This document shows positions 51,679 through 61,710 of a DNA stretch of 64,000 nucleotides, piece by piece. Location: NCBI GenBank assembly GCA_964462985.1, contig CAYXAA010000004.1:124001-188000 (forward strand), in the 5' to 3' direction. Below the pieces are notes generated by a model that did no database searches, was not told the origin of the DNA, and saw nothing but the letters and a program-made list of their open reading frames with translations. Position 1 is the stretch's first letter. The number at the start of each line of letters is the position of its first letter. The DNA is from CAYXAA01 sp964462985. GTDB taxonomy: Bacteria > Pseudomonadota > Alphaproteobacteria > Rhizobiales > Stappiaceae. Position numbers and translations under genes: made by a program.

Positions 51679-52319
51679 CCGCGTTCCGCCGGGTGGTCCG
51701 GATCGATTGCAAGCCGTGACGCGGCATAGATCTCGACCGCCTGCTCCATCGTTGTAGCACCCGAAACCACACGCTCTATATCGAGTGGCTTGGCCAACTC
51801 ATTGTCAATGAAGGCCCTTTCTTCGGCACCGAGGCCCGCCTCCTCCATCTTGTCGAAAATGCGCGCTCTTTCTGTCTGATCGATGTGCCCGTCTGCCTTG
51901 GCGGCGGCAATCATCGCGGTCAGGAGCGTCAAGGCGAAGCGCTGTTGGCCCCCCGGCGTCCGCTCCGGTGCGAAGGGCGAGTCGCTCGGCGGCGGCAGCA
52001 CCGGCGTGTCGTGGCGTGCCGGGGTATTGCCGGGCTGCGGCTGGGCGGACTTGTTGTCCTGCCAGTCCCGATAGGCCTTGTAGGCCAGCCCGGCAACGAG
52101 GGCCATGCCGCCATAGGTCAGCGCCTTCTTGCCGATCTTTCGGCCCGACTTCGTTCCAAGCAGGAGGCCGGCGAGTCCGCCGGCAAGCGCCCCGCCCGCA
52201 AGTCCGCCGGTATTGGAGCGTAAAAGATCCTGGCCGCGCGCCAGCGTGTCGCCACGCGAGACGTCGCCGAGACCGCCGGCCCCCATGAACTGGTCGAGGA
52301 GCTTTTTGGTGTCGAACAT
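51588..52319 (-). CDS. DUF533/TerB-like membrane-associated protein
   Basis: Protein of 243 residues, YebE/DUF533 type. The N-terminus FDTKKLLDQFMGAGGLG is followed by a Gly/Ala-rich hydrophobic segment (GGLAGGALAGGLAGLLLG, about 37-55; YGGMALVAGLAYKAY). A Pro-rich linker leads to a TerB-like helical domain (RFALTLLTAMIAAAKADGHI; acidic KMEEAGLG). Its function is unknown; YebE is an inner-membrane stress protein. AGGAGGCAGG lies before ATG 52319. Its 3' end overlaps the opposite gene by 91 bases. Confidence 0.85.
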   Translation of the reverse strand: MFDTKKLLDQFMGAGGLGDVSRGDTLARGQDLLRSNTGGLAGGALAGGLAGLLLGTKSGRKIGKKALTYGGMALVAGLAYKAYRDWQDNKSAQPQPGNTPARHDTPVLPPPSDSPFAPERTPGGQQRFALTLLTAMIAAAKADGHIDQTERARIFDKMEEAGLGAEERAFIDNELAKPLDIERVVSGATTMEQAVEIYAASRLAIDPDHPAERGYLAMLAARLELDPALVAEVDRAVVEAAET

Positions 52320-52401
52320 CGCTTGCCTGCCTCCTGCCGTACGAATCCGTGCCAAGCGCACATGGGCAGTCGCGGGCGCTCGCACAAGGGCGCGCGCTGC
52401 G

Positions 52402-52878
52402 TCATCCCTCGATCGGCAGCTGACCACTGTCCTTCAGCGTGTCGAGAGCGATGAACGAGCGGACGTTTTGAACCGCCTCGTGCGGCAACAGTTCGTCGTT
52501 GATCAGCGCTGCGAGCGCCTTCAGGTCGCGAGCCACCACCTTGAGCATGTAATCCATGTCGCCGGTGAGTGCATGGGCCTCCTGCACCGCCGGGAGGGCG
52601 CGAACAAGCTCATGGAAGCGTCGGGCATTCTGCCGGCTATGGGTGGCAAGCGCAACACCGACAAAGGCCGTGACAGTCAGCCCAAGTGCGGCAGGATCGA
52701 GGTCGGCGTGGTAGCCGCGCACAACGCGCGCCGCCTCAAGCCTCTGGCGACGGCGCGACACTTGTGACGCCGACAAACCGATGCGGCCTCCGAGTTCCTG
52801 ATTGGTCGCCGTGGCGTCCTCCTGCAGCCGCGCAAGCAGTTTTCGGTCAAAGCGGTCCAATTCAATCATTTCGTGCAT
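52402..52878 (-). CDS. Lrp/AsnC family regulator
   Basis: Leucine-responsive-type regulator of 158 residues. The HTH is ATNQELGGRIGLSASQVSRR (about 21-40), followed by the linker RLEAARVVRGYHADLDPAALG and an AsnC/RAM effector domain with HALTGDMDYMLKVVARDLKAL, cut here. It is divergent from the 4-hydroxyphenylpyruvate dioxygenase gene with 125 bases between. Lrp relatives often control aromatic amino acid breakdown, so tyrosine or phenylalanine is the likely effector. Confidence 0.9.
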   Translation of the reverse strand: MHEMIELDRFDRKLLARLQEDATATNQELGGRIGLSASQVSRRRQRLEAARVVRGYHADLDPAALGLTVTAFVGVALATHSRQNARRFHELVRALPAVQEAHALTGDMDYMLKVVARDLKALAALINDELLPHEAVQNVRSFIALDTLKDSGQLPIEG

Positions 52879-53003
52879 CTATCAGCTAGTCTACGCACAA
52901 TCTGCGCGCAAATGTGGCTGTTGGCAACCCCCTTCTCACACCTCGTGCAGGGCGTTCAGGTCATAATGAAATCCACGTAGGCACAACATCGAGGAGGATG
53001 ATC

Positions 53004-54116
53004 ATGGGCCCGTTTCCGCACGACGCCCCGCCGGCCAAGATCACCGCGGACAATCCTGCCGGTACGGACGGTTTCGAGTTCGTCGAGTTTGCCCATCCCG
53101 ACCCGGAGAAGCTCGACGTCTTGTTTCGCAAGATGGGCTACACACCCGTCGCCCGGCACAAGACCAAGGCGCTCACCGTCTATCGTCAGGGCGACATCAA
53201 CTACGTACTCAATGCCGAACCCGGCTCATTCGGCATGCGCTTCGTTGAAGAGCACGGGCCTTGCGCGCCGTCTATGGCCTGGCGCGTTGTCGATGCCCAG
53301 AAGGCGTTCGCCCATGCGGTCGCCAACGGCGCAGAGGCTTATGAGGGTAACGACAAGACGCTGAACGTGCCGGCAATCAAGGGAATTGGGGGATCGCTGA
53401 TCTATTTCGTTGAACGCTACGGTGACAAGGGTTCGGCCTACACTGAAGAGTTCGAGTGGCTTGACGCCGTGGATCCGCGGCCCGAAGGAGTAGGCTTCTA
53501 CTACCTCGACCATCTGACACACAACGTTTACCGCGGCAATATGGACAAGTGGTGGGACTTCTACCGCACCCTATTCAACTTCAAGCAGATCCACTTCTTC
53601 AACATCGACGGCCGCATCACGGGTCTCGTCAGCCGCGCCATAACCTCACCTTGCGGCAAGATCCGAATTCCGCTCAACGAATCCAAGGACGACACCAGCC
53701 AGATCGAAGAATATCTTCGGAAGTACAAGGGTGAGGGCATTCAGCACATCGCCGTTGGCACCGACGCGATCTACGAGGCAACCGACAGGCTGGCGGCGAA
53801 TGGTCTGAAGTTCATGCCCGGTCCGCCCGACACCTACTACGAGATGTCGCACAACCGGGTGCATGGCCATAACGAGCCGATCGAGCGCATGAAAAAGCAC
53901 GGTATCCTGATCGACGGCGAGGGTGTCGTCGACGGCGGCACGACGAAGATCCTGCTGCAGATCTTCTCCAAAACCGTGATAGGGCCGATCTTCTTCGAGT
54001 TCATCCAGCGGAAAGGTGACGAGGGCTTCGGCGAGGGCAATTTCCGTGCATTGTTCGAATCAATCGAAGAGGATCAGATCCGACGCGGCGTGCTGAAGGC
54101 CGACGCTGCGGAGTGA
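53004..54116 (+). CDS. hppD: 4-hydroxyphenylpyruvate dioxygenase
   Basis: Fe(II) enzyme of 370 residues converting 4-hydroxyphenylpyruvate to homogentisate in tyrosine breakdown. Two VOC modules; iron ligands are His in FYYLDHLTHNVYRG, His in IQHIAVGTD and Glu in FFEFIQRKGDEGFGEGNFRA. The C-terminal helix FRALFESIEEDQIRRGVL closes the site. GAGGAGG at 52991-52997 sets ATG 53004. The rest of the homogentisate pathway is not in the window. Confidence 0.95.
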   Translation: MGPFPHDAPPAKITADNPAGTDGFEFVEFAHPDPEKLDVLFRKMGYTPVARHKTKALTVYRQGDINYVLNAEPGSFGMRFVEEHGPCAPSMAWRVVDAQKAFAHAVANGAEAYEGNDKTLNVPAIKGIGGSLIYFVERYGDKGSAYTEEFEWLDAVDPRPEGVGFYYLDHLTHNVYRGNMDKWWDFYRTLFNFKQIHFFNIDGRITGLVSRAITSPCGKIRIPLNESKDDTSQIEEYLRKYKGEGIQHIAVGTDAIYEATDRLAANGLKFMPGPPDTYYEMSHNRVHGHNEPIERMKKHGILIDGEGVVDGGTTKILLQIFSKTVIGPIFFEFIQRKGDEGFGEGNFRALFESIEEDQIRRGVLKADAAE

Positions 54117-54132
54117 TCGCGGTTGGCTATTG

Positions 54133-55557
54133 TCAGGCGCCGAGCGACGGCAGCGGCTCGGCGTCGGCGGTGCTACGGTTTTCCGAGCGATGGCGACGAA
54201 GATCGCCGAGGATCGCCCGAGCCCACGCCGACGCGTCCTTTTCGCAGATGCGATCGTAGAGCGCCTGCCAGCGTTGTCGCCGCTGTTCGAGCGGCATCGT
54301 GAGCGCGGTCTGCAGCGCGGCGGCGACGCCTTCCGCCGAATGCGGATTGACGATCAGCGCCTCGGGCATGTCCTCCGCCGCGCCGGCAAAGCGCGACAGC
54401 ACCAACACTCCCGGATCCTCGGCCCGTTGAGCCGCAATATACTCCTTCGCCACAAGGTTCATCCCGTCGCGCAGCGGCGTCACCAGGGCGACGCGGCTGG
54501 CGCGGTAGATGCCGGCGAGCGCGCGGCGGGTAAAGGAGCGCGCCATGAAGCGGATCGGGGTCCAGTCAAGATCAGCGAACCGGCCGTTGATATGGCCCGT
54601 CAGTTCCTCGAGCTCGCGGCGAATTTCCGCATAGGCATCGAGTTCGGAGCGCGATGGCGGCGCCACCTGCATAAAGCTCACCACGCCGCGATTTTCGGGA
54701 TAGTCCTCGAGCAGCTTCTCGAACGCCCGGAACCGTTCGGGCAGCCCTTTGGAATAGTCGATGCGATCCACGCCGATGATCTGGCGCCGCCCTTGCAGCA
54801 ACCGCTCCACACGGGCAGTGTGGCGTCGGGCGTCGGGCGTTGTCGCCAGCCGGGAGAAGGAGGCGGCGTCGATGCCGATGGGATAGGCTCTGACAACGAC
54901 GCAGCGACCACCGGCGGAGACAATCCCGTCGCCCAGATCCTTGCCGCCGATCTCATCCACCACGAAACGGCGGAAATTGTCCGCATCCCGGGACGTCTGG
55001 AACCCGATCAGATCATAGGCGAGCATCCTGCGAACAAGCGCATCTGCACCGGGAAGGCCTGCCAGAATTTCCGGCGCCGGAAATGGTATGTGCAGAAAGA
55101 ACGCCATCGGATTGTTGACTTCCATCGCCCTCAGTTCTGCGGCAAAGGCGAAGAAGTGATAATCGTGCACCCAGATCAGATCATCCGGCTGCAGAAGCGG
55201 CCGCAGCCGCGCGGCAAAGCGCTCGTTTACCTTACGGTAGTTCTCCTCGTAGCGCTGACGGAACTCTGCAAGGTCGAGCCTATAGTGCAGCACCGGCCAT
55301 AACGTGCGGTTGGCATAGCCGGCATAATACCCGTCGTAATCCTCCTGCGTCATATCGAGCCGCGCAAGCGTCACCTTGCGAACCTGGTCGGTGTAGAGCG
55401 TGCCGAATGTGCCCTGCTCGGACAGCTCGCCGCTCCAGCCGAACCACACCCCACCGGTTTCTTGCAGCACATCGACGAGGGCGACAGCAAGGCCGCCCGC
55501 CTTGCCAGTATCCTTCAACGGGCCGACGCGGTTCGAAACGACGACGAGACGAGACAT
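54133..55557 (-). CDS. otsA: Trehalose-6-phosphate synthase
   Basis: GT20 enzyme of 474 residues making trehalose-6-phosphate from UDP-glucose and glucose-6-phosphate. Motifs: SRLVVVSNRVGPLKDTGKAG, WVHDYHFF, GVDRIDYSKGLPERFRAF, PLRDGMNLVAKEYIA. The ATG at 55557 was chosen because family sequence begins there. It is last in the minus-strand operon otsB-GH15-otsA, 137 bases after the GH15 gene, and convergent with hppD. A GC hairpin in its last codons (54138-54163) may separate the two transcripts. Confidence 0.94.
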   Translation of the reverse strand: MSRLVVVSNRVGPLKDTGKAGGLAVALVDVLQETGGVWFGWSGELSEQGTFGTLYTDQVRKVTLARLDMTQEDYDGYYAGYANRTLWPVLHYRLDLAEFRQRYEENYRKVNERFAARLRPLLQPDDLIWVHDYHFFAFAAELRAMEVNNPMAFFLHIPFPAPEILAGLPGADALVRRMLAYDLIGFQTSRDADNFRRFVVDEIGGKDLGDGIVSAGGRCVVVRAYPIGIDAASFSRLATTPDARRHTARVERLLQGRRQIIGVDRIDYSKGLPERFRAFEKLLEDYPENRGVVSFMQVAPPSRSELDAYAEIRRELEELTGHINGRFADLDWTPIRFMARSFTRRALAGIYRASRVALVTPLRDGMNLVAKEYIAAQRAEDPGVLVLSRFAGAAEDMPEALIVNPHSAEGVAAALQTALTMPLEQRRQRWQALYDRICEKDASAWARAILGDLRRHRSENRSTADAEPLPSLGA

Positions 55558-55694
55558 CCTCTCTGTTACTCTCCTTGGCTGCCGACTCGGCCGCAGGCCA
55601 GCTCCTGAAGCCATCTCGCGATCAGCACACTGCTGTCGCGGACCCGATCATTCCCAATTCCAGAGCACCCTTTCGCTCAGCGACGAAGAGGACG

Positions 55695-57491
55695 CTAGAC
55701 GACACTGCTCCAGCCGGCGCTGAGGCGCATTGCGCCGTTTATGATCCCGACCATCGAGTAGGTCTGCGGAAAATTGCCCCAAAGTTCTCCCGTCCCCGGC
55801 GTCGTGTCCTCGGAAAGCAGGCCGACGTGGTTGCGGCAGGACAACATGGCTTCATAGATCTCCCGGGCTTCGTCCTTGCGGTCTATGCGCGCCAGCGCGT
55901 CGATGTACCAGAACGTGCAGATGTTGAACGCATTCTCCGGCATGCCGAAGTCATCCGCCGCATGATAGCGGAACAGATGCTTCTCTCGCCGCAGAACGCT
56001 GCCGATCTTGTCGACCGTCTTGACGAACCGGGGATCCATGGCCGGCAGAAAGCCCACCTCGGCCATCAGCAGCAGGCTGGCGTCGAGATCGTTGCCACCA
56101 AAGCTTTCAACGAACGCACCGACCTTCGGGTTCCATGCCTCCTCGCAAATCCGGACGTGAATCCGGTCGGCCCGATCGCGCCAGAACGCCTGGCGCTCCA
56201 TAAGCCCGAACCGGGCGGCAATCTTGGAGAGCCGGTCGCAGGCGGCCCAGCACATCAGCGACGAAGAGGTGTGGATGCGCGCGCGCGTCCTCAGTTCCCA
56301 GATTCCGGCGTCCGGCTGGTCATGCATCATGAACGCGCGGTCGCCGACTTTCTCCAACCGTTCAAAGTCATCCAGTCCGGGCTGGTGGAGCAGGCGCTTG
56401 TCGAAGAACGCTTGAGCCGCTCCGAGCACAATATTGCCGTAGACATCATGCTGGAAGTGCTCATAGGCCTGGTTGCCGACGCGCACGGGTCCCATCCCGC
56501 GATATCCGGGAAGATCGACGATTCGCTCCTCCAGCTTTTCCTCGAGGCCGATGCCGTAAAGCGGCTGGACGTGCTCGCCGTTGGTGATGACCGCGATGTT
56601 GTTGAGGTACCGCAGGTAATTCTCCATCGTCTCCATCTCGGAGAGGGAGTTCAACGCGCGGACGACAAAGAAGGCATCCCTCAACCAACAATAGCGATAG
56701 TCCCAGTTGCGCTCGGTGCCGTAAGCTTCCGGAATCGAGGTGGTGGCAGCGGCAATGATGGCGCCGGTTTCCTCGAAGGTGCACAGCTTCAGCGTGATCG
56801 CCGCTCGGATCACGGCCTCCTGGTATTCGAGCGGCAGACCGAGGCGACGGGTCCACAGCCGCCAATACAGCACTGTCTGCTCCTCGAACGCCCGGCACAG
56901 CGTCTCGGGATGATCGGTGAGGCTTTCGTCCGGACCGAGGTAGAACGACACCGGCCCGTCGAGCAGGAAGGGCGTCTCGGCTCGGACGTATGTAATTGAG
57001 GCATTGGTCGTCAGCCGGACGGTCAGTCCGGCAGCGACGTAGCGGACATGGTTTGAGCCGAAGGTGATGTCCGGAACCCGACTGCCATAGGCCATGCGCG
57101 GCCGGCACCGGACCCGGATCCGGGGATGGCCGGCAAGTGTGCGGACGCGGCGAACCAGTCCTGTCGGGCGAAACATCCGACCCGCGCGATTGAACCGAGG
57201 GGCGAAGTCCGTGATCTCGATGGCATTGCCATCTGGGTCATACAGCCGCGTCTTCACCACGGCCGTATTTTCCAGATACTCCTGCTCGCTGCGCACCGCG
57301 CCCATCAGTTCGATCGCAAAGGTGCCGTCGGCCGGGTCGCCGCGGGTTCCGAGCAGAGAATGGAATATCGGATCGCCGTCGAAACGGGGCAGACAGCACC
57401 AGACCACGCGTCCCGCCCGATCAATCAGCGCCGCGTAGCTACAATTTCCCACCATCGCCAGATCAAGGGAGGGCTCGATGGCAAGCGTCAT
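55695..57491 (-). CDS. Glycoside hydrolase family 15 protein (glucoamylase/trehalase type)
   Basis: Protein of 598 residues. The N-terminal beta domain begins GNCSYAALIDRAGRVVWCCL and PRFDGDPIFHSLLG. The (alpha/alpha)6 barrel has NWDYRYCWLRDAFFVVRALN and the catalytic base region LLSEDTTPGTGELWGNFPQT. GH15 members hydrolyse alpha-glucans or, in some bacteria, trehalose. It overlaps otsB by 4 bases, so trehalose or its phosphate is the likely substrate. No signal peptide is seen, so it acts in the cytoplasm. Confidence 0.88.
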   Translation of the reverse strand: MTLAIEPSLDLAMVGNCSYAALIDRAGRVVWCCLPRFDGDPIFHSLLGTRGDPADGTFAIELMGAVRSEQEYLENTAVVKTRLYDPDGNAIEITDFAPRFNRAGRMFRPTGLVRRVRTLAGHPRIRVRCRPRMAYGSRVPDITFGSNHVRYVAAGLTVRLTTNASITYVRAETPFLLDGPVSFYLGPDESLTDHPETLCRAFEEQTVLYWRLWTRRLGLPLEYQEAVIRAAITLKLCTFEETGAIIAAATTSIPEAYGTERNWDYRYCWLRDAFFVVRALNSLSEMETMENYLRYLNNIAVITNGEHVQPLYGIGLEEKLEERIVDLPGYRGMGPVRVGNQAYEHFQHDVYGNIVLGAAQAFFDKRLLHQPGLDDFERLEKVGDRAFMMHDQPDAGIWELRTRARIHTSSSLMCWAACDRLSKIAARFGLMERQAFWRDRADRIHVRICEEAWNPKVGAFVESFGGNDLDASLLLMAEVGFLPAMDPRFVKTVDKIGSVLRREKHLFRYHAADDFGMPENAFNICTFWYIDALARIDRKDEAREIYEAMLSCRNHVGLLSEDTTPGTGELWGNFPQTYSMVGIINGAMRLSAGWSSVV

Positions 57492-58249
57492 CTTTTCCCC
57501 TTCTGGGTTTCAGGACAGACACCCGCTGCAAGCCAGCGATGAACCGCCGCCACATCCTGCAGGCGATAGGTTCCCACGCTCGCGCCGCTCCCCACCTTGA
57601 TGCCGAAACCGCCGAGCGCGGCTGCGGCACGCATGCCGTCCTCGTCGGTGGTGTCATCGCCGATAAAGACCGGCACCCGGCCCGCAAACGGCGGAAACCG
57701 CATGAACGCCTCGACCATCTTGCCTTTGTCCGACAACCGAGGCTTGGCTTCCACCACCATCTTGCCGTCGATGAGATGGAGGTCCGGAAGGTCATCGATT
57801 GCAGCTTCCATGTGTTCGCGAAGCGCCATGCCGAGTTCCGGGACGCGCCGGTAGTGGACTGCAAGCGCCGACCCCTTGTCTTCGATCTGCAGGCCGGCTC
57901 CGGTCAGGCCGGAGGCAGCCAGGCGCCCGCGCAAAACCGTGATCTCCGAGCCGATATCGATGCGCTCGATGGCAGCATCCGAGCTGGTGCGGTATTCGAG
58001 CCCGTGCAACCCGGCTCCCGGAAAGCGCAACGGATCAAGGAGGCGGTCGATCTCGGCGAGCGGCCGACCGCTCACAATCCCGAGGGCCCCATTGAGGTCG
58101 TCGAGGCGGCGAATCAGGAGTGGAACGAGGCAGGGCTCGGGACGAACCATCTCTGGAGAGGGGGCGATTTCGACGAGAGTTCCGTCGAAATCGAGAAACA
58201 CGGCCATGTCGGTCGCGAGCGCGGGCGGTTCGGACATGGCCCCAAACAT
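57488..58249 (-). CDS. otsB: Trehalose-6-phosphate phosphatase
   Basis: HAD-family phosphatase of 253 residues. The nucleophile Asp is in VFLDFDGTLVEIAPSP, motif II is GIVSGRPLAEIDRLL, and motif IV is FIGDDTTDEDGM; GLHGLEYR is the OtsB cap signature. First gene of the operon. ATG 58249 or the ATG four codons later could start it. Confidence 0.93.
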   Translation of the reverse strand: MFGAMSEPPALATDMAVFLDFDGTLVEIAPSPEMVRPEPCLVPLLIRRLDDLNGALGIVSGRPLAEIDRLLDPLRFPGAGLHGLEYRTSSDAAIERIDIGSEITVLRGRLAASGLTGAGLQIEDKGSALAVHYRRVPELGMALREHMEAAIDDLPDLHLIDGKMVVEAKPRLSDKGKMVEAFMRFPPFAGRVPVFIGDDTTDEDGMRAAAALGGFGIKVGSGASVGTYRLQDVAAVHRWLAAGVCPETQKGKR

Positions 58250-58302
58250 AATTCATCCCTGGCGCTCCGAAAACCTCCGGAGCGCGAAAAAGCTATCATC
58301 GT

Positions 58303-58331
58303 CAGATATTAAGCTATCGAAGTGATGCCAA
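58303..58331 (-). promoter_or_regulatory. Candidate promoter of the trehalose operon
   Basis: On the minus strand TTGGCA (58326-58331) and TATCTG (58303-58308) are 17 bp apart, upstream of otsB. A small hairpin at 58262-58285 (GCGCTCCG / CGGAGCGC) lies in the leader. Inferred by eye. Confidence 0.4.
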
Positions 58332-58340
58332 GTCGCAACG

Positions 58341-59177
<837 letters not shown>

Positions 59178-59198
59178 GGTGTCGTCCTCCTCTCCCAT

Positions 59199-60503
59199 TT
59201 ATTTGATGCGGCGGCGGTAGGCGGTATCGATCCACACTGCAAGCACCAGCACGGTGCCAACGACGATGCTCTGCAAAGGCGAATCGAGCCCCATCAACAC
59301 CATGCCGGACTGCAGAGACTGCATCACAAGTGCGCCAAGCATTGCGCCGGCGATTGTGCCGGCGCCGCCGCCGAGCGAAGTGCCACCGATGACGGCGGCG
59401 GCAATGGTATAAAGCTCGTCGAGCGTTCCCTGGGCATTGGTGGCCGAGGTCAGGCGTGCCGTCGAGATCGCCGCTGCGACGGCGGCCAGCATACCCATCA
59501 GCGCGAAGACGATCATCGTCACCCGCTTCGTGTTGATACCGGCCAATTCGGCCGCCTCGGGGTTACCGCCAATGGCAAAGACATAGCGGCCGAAGGCCGT
59601 GCGCTTTGCTATGAAGGTCATGACGATGCCCACGCCGACAGCGAGCAGTACGGGCACGGCATAGCCGAAGCTGATCGAGAGGCCGCCTTCCGGGATCGGG
59701 ATGTTGTTTGCCTCGGCATAGCGGCGGGCGAGCGCAGCTGGCAGCACATAGGAATTTACGACGAGAGTGGCTCCAATGATGGCGGCCGTGGTCGCGCCGA
59801 CGAGCACGAGCTCTGCCCAGATCGGCTTCAACGGGAACCGGAACCGCTTGCGCTGGCGGCGGGCGTTGATGGTGGCGAGCACGACCAGACCGATAGCGAT
59901 GACGGCGATCACCCAGCTCCAGGTTGCGCCGATCGAGCCGCCGGCGCCTCCGCCCAGCAGCTTGAAATTGTCATCAGTGAGCGGGATTGTCCGGCCTGTG
60001 GCGACCCACCAGGCCGCACCGCGCCAAACAAGCAGGCCGCCGAGCGTGACAATGAAGGCCGGCACGCCAAGGTAGGCGACGATATACCCCTGCAATGCAC
60101 CGATCAGCAGACCGACGCTCAGGCCGATCAGCAGCGTCAACAGCCACACCGCGGGGTGATTGAAGCCCAACAGCGGCGTCAGGTACTCGGCCTGGGCCAC
60201 GGCCATGATCATGCCGGTCACCCCGAGCACAGATCCGACCGACAGATCGATGTTGCGGGTGACGATGATCAGCACCATTCCGGTCGACATCACCGCGATC
60301 GAGGCTGTCTGGACGGATAGGTTCCACAGGTTGCGCGCGGTCAGGAAGGCTCCGCCCGAGAAGACGTGAAAGCCGACCCAGATCACAACCAGGGCGACGA
60401 TCATGCCGACCATCCGGGTGTCGACTTCCATGGCCGCAAGGAGGGACCGCGGTGTCGCGACGGGCGAGGAAGTTAAGGTGTTGCTGTCTGTGGTCGAAGA
60501 CAT
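59199..60503 (-). CDS. xylH: Sugar ABC permease, XylH type
   Basis: Inner-membrane subunit of 434 residues, larger than RbsC-like permeases and typical of XylH. Ten or more spans; family motifs IVTRNIDLSVGSVLGVTGMI, GVPAFIVTLGGLLVWRGAAW, FAIGGNPEAAELAGINTKRV, LTSATNAQGTLDELYTIAAA, cut at 20, and VIGGTSLGGGAGTI. It follows xylF after a 166-base gap with a strong hairpin. Confidence 0.88.
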   Translation of the reverse strand: MSSTTDSNTLTSSPVATPRSLLAAMEVDTRMVGMIVALVVIWVGFHVFSGGAFLTARNLWNLSVQTASIAVMSTGMVLIIVTRNIDLSVGSVLGVTGMIMAVAQAEYLTPLLGFNHPAVWLLTLLIGLSVGLLIGALQGYIVAYLGVPAFIVTLGGLLVWRGAAWWVATGRTIPLTDDNFKLLGGGAGGSIGATWSWVIAVIAIGLVVLATINARRQRKRFRFPLKPIWAELVLVGATTAAIIGATLVVNSYVLPAALARRYAEANNIPIPEGGLSISFGYAVPVLLAVGVGIVMTFIAKRTAFGRYVFAIGGNPEAAELAGINTKRVTMIVFALMGMLAAVAAAISTARLTSATNAQGTLDELYTIAAAVIGGTSLGGGAGTIAGAMLGALVMQSLQSGMVLMGLDSPLQSIVVGTVLVLAVWIDTAYRRRIK

Positions 60504-60604
60504 ATCGGGTCCGTCCTCCGGAAGCGCCGGTGGCGGGAAGCCGGCCGCGGGCCAGTGATGCAGATGAAGTTTGGCGCTCGATGATGGCGGCTGGCAAGAC
60601 TGCC

Positions 60605-60658
60605 CCGTGCGTCAGGGCCGACCGGCGCGTCTGCGAAAGACGCGCCGGCGCCGCACGG
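60605..60658 (-). repeat. Large intercistronic hairpin between xylF and xylH
   Basis: Inner arms CCGGCGCGTCT / AGACGCGCCGG with a 5-base loop (60622-60648) sit inside outer arms CCGTGCG / CGCACGG (60605-60611, 60652-60658). It starts about 11 bases after the xylF stop on the minus strand. No T-run. Likely RNA stabiliser and attenuator. Confidence 0.7.
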
Positions 60659-60669
60659 ATTGGCCGGAC

Positions 60670-61710
60670 TTAGTCGCAGGCGGCGACCGAACCGGAGGGC
60701 ACGCCCTGGCAGACCACGTCCTTCGACACCCAGCCGGCGTCGATCACAACGTTCAGGTTGTCCTTGGTGATCGGAACCGGAGCGAGGAAGACCGCCGTCA
60801 TTTCGACGCCGCTTGGACCGTCGCTCCAAGTCTGCGCATCCGCGATCTGGTCCATCGCCGTGCCTTTGGCGAGTTCCACCGCGATGTTGGCAGCAGCCTT
60901 GCCGAGTTCACGGGCATCCTTCCAAACCGACACGGTCTGGGTGCCGAGAGCGATACGATTGAGCGCGGCATGGTCGCCGTCCTGACCCGACACCGGTACA
61001 CTGCCGTCAAGGCCCTGAGCGGCCAGCGCCGCCACAACGCCGCCCGCCGTGCCATCGTTGGACGCGACGACTGCGTCGACGTTGTTGTTGTTGGCAGTCA
61101 AGAACTGCTCCATGTTGCGTTGCGCGTTGGCCGGGAGCCAGCCGTCGGTGTAGGCCTCGCCAACGTTCTTGATCTTGCCGGCATCGATCGCCTCCTGCAG
61201 GACTTCCATCTGTCCCGAGAACAGGAAGTCGGCATTCGGATCGGCCGCAGAGCCCTTGATGAAGACGTAGTTGCCTTCAGGCTTGATCTTGAAGACCTCG
61301 CGGGCCTGCATCCGGCCCACTTCCTTGTTGTCGAAGGTCAGGTAGAAGGCCTCGGGAATCTCGATCAGCCGGTCATAGCCCACGACGGGAATACCCTCGT
61401 TGACCGCCTTTTCGACGGCCGGTCGGATGGCATCACTGTCCTGGGCGAGGATGATGAGGGCGTTGGCGCCGCGCGAAATCAGGCTTTCAACGTCGGACAG
61501 CTGCTTGGCGGCCGAGGACTGAGCATCAGCCGAGATGTATTGGGCGCCGAGCTTCTCGAGCTCGGCCTTAATCGCCGCCTCGTCGGTCTTCCAGCGCTCT
61601 TCCTGGAAGTTAGACCAGCTCACCCCCACGGTGATCTCCTGGGCCTGAGCAACGGCGATGGCCGTCGCCGACATGGCCACGCCGGCGAAAATGGCAATTA
61701 GTCTGCGCAT
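60670..61710 (-). CDS. xylF: D-xylose-binding protein, XylF type
   Basis: Periplasmic receptor of 346 residues. Signal peptide RRLIAIFAGVAMSATAIAVA ends near AQAQ. The type I fold has ITVGVSWSNFQEERWKTDE, SADAQSSAAKQLSDVESLI, VVGYDRLIE, NNNVDAVVASNDGTAGG and VSGQDGD, all xylose-receptor features. GGGAGGAAA precedes ATG 61710. First gene of the operon, divergent from the ROK repressor. The downstream XylD-like gene elsewhere in the window supports xylose use. Confidence 0.9.
   Translation of the reverse strand: MRRLIAIFAGVAMSATAIAVAQAQEITVGVSWSNFQEERWKTDEAAIKAELEKLGAQYISADAQSSAAKQLSDVESLISRGANALIILAQDSDAIRPAVEKAVNEGIPVVGYDRLIEIPEAFYLTFDNKEVGRMQAREVFKIKPEGNYVFIKGSAADPNADFLFSGQMEVLQEAIDAGKIKNVGEAYTDGWLPANAQRNMEQFLTANNNNVDAVVASNDGTAGGVVAALAAQGLDGSVPVSGQDGDHAALNRIALGTQTVSVWKDARELGKAAANIAVELAKGTAMDQIADAQTWSDGPSGVEMTAVFLAPVPITKDNLNVVIDAGWVSKDVVCQGVPSGSVAACD

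Noticed and set aside
52879..53003. Lrp binding sites upstream of hppD
   Set aside because: Only weak, degenerate repeats (TACGCA, TGCGCG) are visible; not enough for a site call.
58262..58285. Terminator between the xylose and trehalose operons
   Set aside because: The 8-bp stem has no T-run after it in the direction of transcription; it is more likely in the otsB leader.
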